37,494 nt of DNA from Halanaerobium sp046541575 (lineage in GTDB: Bacteria; Bacillota; Halanaerobiia; Halanaerobiales; Halanaerobiaceae), in assembly GCA_046541575.1 (NCBI GenBank), contig JBKHDA010000017.1, positions 1 through 37,494 of the forward strand. Direction: 5' to 3'. The translations under genes were made by a program, and so were the position numbers. How positions within the stretch are numbered: position 1 is the stretch's first letter; every line of letters starts with the position of its first letter. A model generated the notes under the pieces. The model was given only the letters and a program-made list of their open reading frames with translations, searched no databases and had not been told where the DNA came from. This document shows, piece after piece, positions 31,361-37,494 of this stretch.

Positions 31361-31750
31361 CGTTTCACACTCCTATTTAGATTGTATCTTACAAAAATAA
31401 ATTATACCACAGTTTTTTCTTAAATACATCTAGTTTAACTAATATATCACAAAAATTTCTTAATTTAGTTGAATTAATATAACTTTTTCGAATCAATTAA
31501 AAAATTATTCAATATTTTAATCTAATATTAATCTTACTAATTTATAATACACTCAAATAATAATTTTTTATATAAATAGAAATTATTAGGTTTTAATTAA
31601 TAATATTATTATACTGTGAAAAGTCTATTTAGATAATTTAATTTTTATGATTTCTATCATTTTTGTAATCTTAATTTTAAAATATAGGAGTTTAGACTTT
31701 TTGCAGTATAACTTAATATTTATATTCATTTTGATCAGGGAGGTAATAAA
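31361..31750. other. AT-rich divergent intergenic region between clc and the APC gene
   Basis: These 390 bases hold no gene. They must contain the promoters for the ClC fusion (leftward) and the APC-Usp gene (rightward), but the sequence is so AT-rich that no single promoter stands out. The only clear structure is the long inverted repeat at 31609-31711. Confidence 0.6.
31609..31711. repeat. 19-base imperfect inverted repeat, arms 65 bases apart
   Basis: The left arm TTATACTGTGAAAAGTCTA (31609-31627) and right arm TAGACTTTTTGCAGTATAA (31693-31711) match at 17 of 19 positions as inverted repeats. It lies 40 bases upstream of the APC-Usp start. It could be a paired operator, a leader structure or the ends of a miniature transposon-like element. 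Confidence 0.65.
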
Positions 31751-33991
31751 ATGGGAATGGTTAGAAAAGAACATCAATTAGATAGAAATATCAGCTTCTT
31801 TGCTGCTTTTTCTATTGGTACGGGGACAATGATTGGAGCAGGTATTTTTGTGCTGCCAAACATTGCTCTGGGAAATGCTGGTCCAGCAGTTATTTTTTCA
31901 TTTTTACTTGGAGGAATTATCTCGATGGCCACTGCTTTTAGTATGGCCGAACTGGCAACAGGAATGCCAAAAGCTGGAGGCAGTTATTATTTTATCAGCA
32001 GATCAATGGGGGCGTTAATTGGTACAATAATCGGAATTGGAACCTGGATGGGACTGGTTTTTAAAGGGTCTTTTGCTCTGGTAGGACTGGCCGAATATCT
32101 TAATATTTTAATTCCAATACCAATTTTAGTTATCGCAATTTTTGGAGGTTTAATTTTATTATTTGTTAACTACAAAGGAGCTGAAAACAGCAGCTTTTTA
32201 CAGAACATAATAGTTATCGGTTTAATTACAATTTTAACAACCTTTATAATCTGGGGTATATTAAATATTAAAGGTGAAAATTTGAAACCGTTTCTGCCCT
32301 TTGGTTATGGATCAATTCTGAATACAACAGGCCTGATATTTGTATCCTTTCTTGGCATCACTCAGTTAGGTGCTATTTCAGAAGAGGTTGTAAACCCGGA
32401 AAAAAATCTGCCGCGAGCTTTTATTGCCTCTGTGGGCTTTGTCACATTATTATATATTGGAGTTATGCTGGTAGTTTCCGGTTTATTTCCTATAGGAGAT
32501 ATTTTGAAAAGTCATGTACCTTTAATTGATGCTGGAGAATTTCTTGCCGGCAGCCCCGGCAAAATAGCTCTAATTGCAGCCGGTTTTTTTGCAACTGTTT
32601 CTACTGCCAATGCAGCTCTGCTTTCTTCTTCTCGTTTTCCATTTGCAATGGGTAGAGATAATTTAATGCCGGAATGGTTTGTAGAAATACATGATCAATA
32701 TGGAACTCCTTTTAGATCTATTATTGCTACAGGCTTTACAATGATTATTTTAATTATTTTATTTAATGTAGAACAGCTGGCTAAATTAGGTAGTGCCTTT
32801 AATATCTTAATTTTTGTACTTTTAAACTTTTCAGTTATTATTTTGCGATTCAATCAAAAGGACTGGTATGATCCAGATTTTAGAGATCCTTTTTATCCGG
32901 TTACTCAAATAGTTGGAATTGTAGGAAGTCTGGCTTTACTGCCCAGCCTTGGTTTACTGCCCCTTCTTTTTACAGCAGCAGTGATTTTAGTTGGTACAGG
33001 CTGGTTTGTTTTTTATGGTAAGGGACAGGCTCTACCAAAATATAATCTTTTTGATATGTTGGAAGCAGAAGATATTAAAGAAACAATTAAAAGTGAAGAA
33101 GGTAAGGTGCTGGTTCCTCTTTCCAATCCTGAACATGAAACTGATCTTTTAAATATGGCGAATTTATTTAGTGATCATATATTGGGAATGCATGTTGTTA
33201 AAGTTCCTCCTCAGACAGGACTGGCTGCAGCCAGAGACAGTCACCAGAGTAAAATATATCAGGAAGATCTAAAGCTGGAAAATAAATTTGAAGAGTTTTC
33301 TAAAGATCATCTGGCTCAGCTGGAATATCTTGAAAGCTTCAGCCATAATATAGCCAGTGCAATCAGCAAGGCTGCAAACAATGATCAAATAAACTTAACT
33401 CTAATTGGCTGCCCCGAGAAAATTGAATCTATAAATTCTTTAGATAGTGTAACTGAGGAAATATTGAAATCAATTAGAAGTCATATTGGAGTTTTTAAGG
33501 GTAAGTTTCCAAAAAAATTAGATAAAATTATGATTCCTTTTGGTGGTGGAAATAACAGCCTTTATGCTTTTTATCTTGGCAGAAAAATTGCTAAAAGAAC
33601 TGGTGTTAAAATAACCCTCTTAAAAACAATTAATCCTGATCTCGATGCAGAAATAAAAGAAAATCAAATAAAGGCAGTCAAAGAAGAAGCAAAAAATTAT
33701 CAAGAAGAATTTAATATTGATTATATAATTAAAGAAAATTATTCTATAGAAGATACGATTATTAGAGAATCCAAAAAATTTGATTTAATGATTATGGGGG
33801 ATTCTAATGAGAGATTCAGAAAAGATGTTTTTGGAAATATTGCCAGAAAAGTAACTTGTAATATTGATATTCCTACCTTACTGGTAAGACGCTATAAAAA
33901 ATATTCGCGAGAAAGTATCTTCTCTAAATTAAATTTTATCTTTAAAAAAGATAAAGATAAAATTGTTGAATATAACAAACCAAATTATTAA
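31751..33991 (+). CDS. APC-family amino acid permease with C-terminal Usp domains
   Basis: A 746-residue protein. The first ~425 residues are an APC-superfamily transporter of about 12 membrane helices: the first helix has the substrate-binding GTGTMIGAGIFVLP, followed by MAELATGMPKAGGSYYFISRSMG and SFLGITQLGAISEEVVNPEKNLPRAF. Residues about 440-725 are a cytoplasmic tandem universal-stress-like region (VLVPLSNPEHETDLL and KIMIPFGGGNNSLYAFYLGRKIAKRT ... DLMIMGDSN ... IPTLLVRR), with a degenerate nucleotide loop. Such fusions suggest control by nucleotide or stress signals. AGGGAGGT lies 6 bases before ATG 31751. It diverges from the ClC fusion and ends at a bidirectional terminator. The substrate is not evident. 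Confidence 0.9.
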   Translation: MGMVRKEHQLDRNISFFAAFSIGTGTMIGAGIFVLPNIALGNAGPAVIFSFLLGGIISMATAFSMAELATGMPKAGGSYYFISRSMGALIGTIIGIGTWMGLVFKGSFALVGLAEYLNILIPIPILVIAIFGGLILLFVNYKGAENSSFLQNIIVIGLITILTTFIIWGILNIKGENLKPFLPFGYGSILNTTGLIFVSFLGITQLGAISEEVVNPEKNLPRAFIASVGFVTLLYIGVMLVVSGLFPIGDILKSHVPLIDAGEFLAGSPGKIALIAAGFFATVSTANAALLSSSRFPFAMGRDNLMPEWFVEIHDQYGTPFRSIIATGFTMIILIILFNVEQLAKLGSAFNILIFVLLNFSVIILRFNQKDWYDPDFRDPFYPVTQIVGIVGSLALLPSLGLLPLLFTAAVILVGTGWFVFYGKGQALPKYNLFDMLEAEDIKETIKSEEGKVLVPLSNPEHETDLLNMANLFSDHILGMHVVKVPPQTGLAAARDSHQSKIYQEDLKLENKFEEFSKDHLAQLEYLESFSHNIASAISKAANNDQINLTLIGCPEKIESINSLDSVTEEILKSIRSHIGVFKGKFPKKLDKIMIPFGGGNNSLYAFYLGRKIAKRTGVKITLLKTINPDLDAEIKENQIKAVKEEAKNYQEEFNIDYIIKENYSIEDTIIRESKKFDLMIMGDSNERFRKDVFGNIARKVTCNIDIPTLLVRRYKKYSRESIFSKLNFIFKKDKDKIVEYNKPNY

Positions 33992-33994
33992 GAT

Positions 33995-34032
33995 TCAAAA
34001 AGACCACAGTCTTTTAACTGTGGTCTTTTTGA
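33995..34032. terminator. Bidirectional terminator between the APC gene and gyrB
   Basis: AAAAAGACCACAGT (33997-34010) and ACTGTGGTCTTTTT (34017-34030) form a perfect 14-pair stem with a CTTTTA loop. The A/T ends serve both converging genes. Confidence 0.92.
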
Positions 34033-34033
34033 C

Positions 34034-35950
34034 TTAAACATCAATTGTCTGCGCAAGTTCTGCATTATTAAAAATGAATTCTTTTCTTAAAGAAGCATTT
34101 GAGCCCATAAGTCGGGTGAAAATATCATCAGCCTCAATCTCATCATCAATTTCAACTTTCTGCAGGACTCTATTTTCGGGATCCATCGTTGTATCCCAGA
34201 GCTGTTCTGGATTCATTTCTCCCAGACCTTTGTATCTCTGCAGAGAAAAACTGCTGCCTTTATTCTCAGCTCTAAAATCTTCTAATTCCTGGTCACTGTA
34301 TAAATAATGGCTCTTTCCTCTTTTGGTCACCTTATATAATGGTGGTTTAGCCAGATAAATATGTCCATTATCGATCAGTTCCGGCATATAGCGGTAAAAG
34401 AGAGTCAAAATTAAAGTTGCAATATGAGCACCATCCACATCAGCATCAGTCATAATTATAATTTTGTGGTAGCGCAGTTTTTCAAGATTAAAATCTTCTC
34501 CAATTCCCGCTCCTAAAGCCGTAATAATTGAAGCAACCTCATTATTATTTAATATTTTATCAAGTCTGGCTCTTTCCACATTTAAAATTTTTCCTTTCAG
34601 CGGCAAAATCGCCTGAAATTTACGCTCTCTTCCCTGTTTTGCAGAACCACCTGCAGAATCACCCTCAACAATAAACAATTCACTTTTTTCGGCCTTTTTG
34701 CTGCTGCAGTCTGCAAGTTTACCGGGAAGTGAATTGGAAGAAAGGGCTGTTTTCCTCTTGGTTAGTTCTCTTGCCTTTTTGGAAGCCTTACGGGCTCTGA
34801 CGGCCTGTACTGCCTTATCAATTACTTTTTTAGCAAGATCCGGATTTGTATCAAAATATAAGCTTAAATATTCATAGACTTCACTCTCTACTATACTGCG
34901 AATTTCGCTGTTTCCGAGCTTAGTTTTAGTCTGTCCTTCAAACTGAGGCTCAGGTAGTTTAACATTGATCACTGCTGTAATTCCTTCTCGAACATCCTTA
35001 CCATTAAGAGAAGAAATTTTTGCCGGCAGCTGATTATTGTTTTTGGCAAAATTATTGATAGCTCTGGTTAAAGCTGTTTTAAAGCCTGTTAGATGATAAC
35101 CACCATCAATTGTATTAATATTATTTGCATAGGAAAAAATACGCTCATTGTAGCCGTCATTGTACTGGACAGCTATTTCAACCTCATAATCATCAGGTTT
35201 TGATTCAAAATAAATAATATCTTCATTAATTACATTGCGGTCCTTATTTAAAAATTCAACAAAAGCCTTAATTCCACCATCATACTGAAATTCTTCTTCT
35301 ACTACCTCTTCTCCCCGTTCATCTTTTAAAATTAGGGTTAAATCCTTATTTAAATAAGCTGACTCCTGCAGGCGGTGAGCAAGATTTTCGTATTTAAATT
35401 CTCTGGCAGTAAAGATTTCCGGATCCGGTTTAAAACGAATTACTGTTCCACTGCGGTCAGTGCTGCCTATTTTCTTCAGCTGATCAACAGGAATCCCCTT
35501 TTTATAGTGCTGCTGATATTTATTACCCTTCCAGTGAGTTGTAATTGTTAGCTCTGAAGATAGAGCATTAACAACTGAAACACCAACTCCGTGCAGTCCA
35601 CCGGAAACCTTATAGCTGTTGTTGTTGAATTTACCTCCGGCGTGCAGGGTTGTTAAAACCACCTGGACGGCCGGCAGTCCAGTATCCTTATGAATATCAG
35701 CCGGTATACCTCGACCAAAATCTTCTACAGTAATTTCTTCTCCTTCGTGAATAGTAACCTTTATCCGATCACCATTACCTGCCAGAAATTCATCTATACT
35801 GTTATCAACTACCTCCCAGACAAGGTGATGTAATCCTTTAATACCAGTACTTCCAATATACATTCCCGGTCTTTTGCGAACAGCCTCCAGACCTTTAAGC
35901 ACCTGTATCTGATCTGCATTATAATCTACATTATCAAAAAGTGTTTCCAT
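34034..35950 (-). CDS. gyrB: Type IIA topoisomerase subunit B (DNA gyrase B type)
   Basis: A 638-residue ATPase subunit. The GHKL ATPase has EVVDNSIDEFLAG and GRGIPADIHKDTGLPAVQ, with the lid segment SGGLHGVGVSVVNALS. The Toprim part has FIVEGDSAGGSAKQGR and IIIMTDADVDGAHI, and the end has QRYKGLGEMNPEQLWDTTMDPE. Wording such as LPLKGKILNVE and YHKIIIMTDADVDGAHI is closer to GyrB than to ParE. GGAGGATGG precedes ATG 35950. It is transcribed away from the A subunit, unlike the usual gyrB-gyrA operon, so it might be a second topoisomerase pair acting as topoisomerase IV. Confidence 0.9.
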   Translation of the reverse strand: METLFDNVDYNADQIQVLKGLEAVRKRPGMYIGSTGIKGLHHLVWEVVDNSIDEFLAGNGDRIKVTIHEGEEITVEDFGRGIPADIHKDTGLPAVQVVLTTLHAGGKFNNNSYKVSGGLHGVGVSVVNALSSELTITTHWKGNKYQQHYKKGIPVDQLKKIGSTDRSGTVIRFKPDPEIFTAREFKYENLAHRLQESAYLNKDLTLILKDERGEEVVEEEFQYDGGIKAFVEFLNKDRNVINEDIIYFESKPDDYEVEIAVQYNDGYNERIFSYANNINTIDGGYHLTGFKTALTRAINNFAKNNNQLPAKISSLNGKDVREGITAVINVKLPEPQFEGQTKTKLGNSEIRSIVESEVYEYLSLYFDTNPDLAKKVIDKAVQAVRARKASKKARELTKRKTALSSNSLPGKLADCSSKKAEKSELFIVEGDSAGGSAKQGRERKFQAILPLKGKILNVERARLDKILNNNEVASIITALGAGIGEDFNLEKLRYHKIIIMTDADVDGAHIATLILTLFYRYMPELIDNGHIYLAKPPLYKVTKRGKSHYLYSDQELEDFRAENKGSSFSLQRYKGLGEMNPEQLWDTTMDPENRVLQKVEIDDEIEADDIFTRLMGSNASLRKEFIFNNAELAQTIDV

Positions 35951-36023
35951 CGATCTTCACCATCCTCCATTTCATTATTATAACAAAGAGATTCTGAGAA
36001 TGCCAGTCAATTCAGCTTTAAAT

Positions 36024-36053
36024 TTGCAAATTCTATGAGAAGAATGATATTAT
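36024..36053 (+). promoter_or_regulatory. Candidate promoter for gyrA
   Basis: TTGCAA (36024-36029) and TATTAT (36048-36053) are 18 bases apart in the 142-base divergent region. A TATAAT (35977-35982, minus strand) on the other side may serve gyrB, but I see no good -35 for it. Confidence 0.4.
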
Positions 36054-36092
36054 AAATTAGCAGAAAACGATTAATTTGAGAGGAGATCGATA

Positions 36093-37494
36093 ATGAAAGA
36101 AGAAATTTATCCAATTGCAATTGAAGATAAAATGAAAGATGCTTATTTAAATTATTCCTTAAGTGTAATTATCGGCAGAGCTCTGCCTGATGTTAGAGAT
36201 GGCTTAAAACCCGTTCATAGAAGAATACTTTTTGCCGCCCGTGAACTGGGGCTGCTTCACAATCGCCCCCACAAAAAGTCTGCCCGCCTGGTCGGTGAAG
36301 TATTAGGTAAATTCCACCCTCATGGTGATAGTGCAGTTTATGATGCTATGGTCCGGATGGCCCAGGACTTCAATCAGCGCTACCAGCTGATTGATGGTCA
36401 CGGTAACTTTGGTTCTATTGATGGTGATAGTGCTGCCGCCATGCGTTATACAGAAACAAAATTAACTGAAATCGCAGAAGCTCTTTTAGATAATATTGAC
36501 GAGGAAACTGTAAATTTTATTGATAATTTTGACGGCAGTCTGCAGGAACCGGAAGTTCTGCCATCTAAAATCCCAAATCTTTTAGTTAACGGTTCCAGCG
36601 GGATTGCTGTTGGTATGAGTACTTCTATCCCTCCTCACAACTTAGGAGAGGTTATAGACGCTCTCATCCACCTGCTGGACTATCCTAATGCCAGACTGGA
36701 GACTATTATTAAAAACCATCTGCCCGGTCCTGATTTTCCAACAGGTGCCGCTATAGTTGGTAATGATGGTATCAAATCAGCTTATGAGACCGGTAAGGGT
36801 AAAATTACCTTAAGAGCCAAAAGTAAAGTTGAAAAAGAAGGCAGACACCAGAATTTAATTATTACAGAAATCCCCTATCAGGTTAATAAAGCAAAGTTAA
36901 TTGAAGAAATAGCTGAGCTGGTAAACAAAGGCAAAATATCTGCTGTTTCTGATCTGAGAGATGAATCTGATAAAAAGGGAATTAGAATTGTAATTGAGTT
37001 AAAAAGCAGTGCTGATCCGGAATTAACCTTAAACAGGCTTTATAAGTACACCAATCTGCAGACTAACTTTCGGATTAACCTTTTAGCACTCAATGATAAA
37101 AAACCTGTTGTCATGGGTCTGCTCGAAATTTTAGAACACTTTTTAGATTTTCGCAAAGAAGTTATTAAAAACCATACTGAATATAATTTAAATAAATCTG
37201 AAAACCGCTATCATATTTTAGAGGGTTTAAAAAGGGCAATTGATGAGCTGGATATAGTAATTCAGGTAATCAGAAATTCTCAATCTAAAAAGGAAGCAAA
37301 AAATAAATTAATTAAAGAACTGGATATTTCAGAAAAACAGGCTCAGTCGATTCTGGAAATGCAGCTGCAGCGTCTGGTAGGTATGGAGTTTGAAAAACTG
37401 GAGGCTGAAAGAGAGGAGCTGGCTGAAAAGATTAAGTACTATAAAAATATTTTAAACAATGAAGATCAGTTAAATAATGTGCTGAGGGAAGAAC
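36093..37494 (+). CDS. gyrA: Type IIA topoisomerase subunit A (DNA gyrase A type), 3' end missing
   Basis: The first 467 codons of the breakage-reunion subunit; the gene continues beyond the window. The active-site tyrosine is Tyr119 (AAMRYTE). The quinolone region FHPHGDSAVYDAMVRMAQDF has Ser80 and Asp84 at the places of E. coli Ser83 and Asp87, so no classical resistance change is seen. LLVNGSSGIAVGMSTSIPPHNL and the coiled coil ending ILEMQLQRLVGME are typical. GAGAGGAGATC precedes the ATG. The C-terminal beta-pinwheel with the GyrA box, which would separate gyrase from topoisomerase IV, is outside the window. Confidence 0.92.
   Translation, partial: MKEEIYPIAIEDKMKDAYLNYSLSVIIGRALPDVRDGLKPVHRRILFAARELGLLHNRPHKKSARLVGEVLGKFHPHGDSAVYDAMVRMAQDFNQRYQLIDGHGNFGSIDGDSAAAMRYTETKLTEIAEALLDNIDEETVNFIDNFDGSLQEPEVLPSKIPNLLVNGSSGIAVGMSTSIPPHNLGEVIDALIHLLDYPNARLETIIKNHLPGPDFPTGAAIVGNDGIKSAYETGKGKITLRAKSKVEKEGRHQNLIITEIPYQVNKAKLIEEIAELVNKGKISAVSDLRDESDKKGIRIVIELKSSADPELTLNRLYKYTNLQTNFRINLLALNDKKPVVMGLLEILEHFLDFRKEVIKNHTEYNLNKSENRYHILEGLKRAIDELDIVIQVIRNSQSKKEAKNKLIKELDISEKQAQSILEMQLQRLVGMEFEKLEAEREELAEKIKYYKNILNNEDQLNNVLREE

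Noticed and set aside
34034..35950. ParE (topoisomerase IV) as the primary name
   Set aside because: The Toprim-region wording fits GyrB better; ParE function remains possible and is noted, but it cannot be settled without the A-subunit C-terminus.
1..37494. CRISPR arrays, tRNA or rRNA genes
   Set aside because: I read for regularly spaced direct repeats, tRNA cloverleaf and rRNA signatures and found none.

Overview
The window is AT-rich DNA with Firmicute-type ribosome binding sites and gene content: lexA with a divergent yneA/yneB pair, hfq in a mismatch-repair operon, Ktr-type potassium uptake, CsaA, and a type-4 uracil-DNA glycosylase. The protein style and the paired K+ and Cl- transport genes fit an anaerobic, possibly halophilic clostridium-like bacterium such as a member of the Halanaerobiales. 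That placement is an inference; no rRNA or tRNA gene is present to confirm it.

Region 1 (1-5.5 kb, mostly + strand) holds the tail of an ABC permease, its MacB/LolD-type ATPase, a 3-methyladenine glycosylase (TTG start), an unrecognised acidic protein, CsaA, an alpha/beta hydrolase, a secreted LamG-domain gene broken by one in-frame TAA, and a tandem pair of DUF2294/MpsC-like proteins. Region 2 (5.6-10.3 kb) is a signalling pair: a Cache/HAMP chemotaxis receptor followed by a GAF/HD-GYP/PAS protein. Region 3 (10.4-15.2 kb) has a solitary trpB with its own promoter, a remnant of a GntR/UTRA regulator directly abutting a two-gene chromate transporter, a flavin-reductase-like protein, a structured intergenic region, and ldh on the minus strand.

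Region 4 (15.3-17.4 kb) is an SOS module: lexA (+) diverges from a yneA-like LysM membrane protein and a yneB-like serine recombinase (-), with LexA-box-like palindromes between them. Region 5 (17.4-28.6 kb, minus strand) is a long, tightly packed block read ktrB, ktrA, miaB, mutS, mutL, miaA, thioredoxin-like, hfq, TPR protein, udg. It combines K+ uptake, tRNA A37 modification, mismatch repair, RNA chaperone and base excision functions, and ends in a strong leftward terminator. Region 6 (28.7-34 kb) contains a 54-residue rubredoxin with a near-perfect promoter, a ClC chloride channel fused to CBS domains and a histidine-kinase-type ATPase domain, and, divergent from it, an APC permease fused to Usp domains. 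Region 7 (34-37.5 kb) is a divergent gyrB/gyrA-type topoisomerase pair; the A subunit runs off the window.

The most unusual item is the ClC-CBS-HATPase fusion, which keeps the N and G1 boxes of a sensor kinase but lacks the phospho-acceptor H-box and has a degraded G2 loop. Next in interest are a small family of intergenic GTACCnGGTAC palindromes, the structured region after the flavin protein, the regulator remnant next to chrA, and a PAS domain collapsed by an apparent internal deletion.
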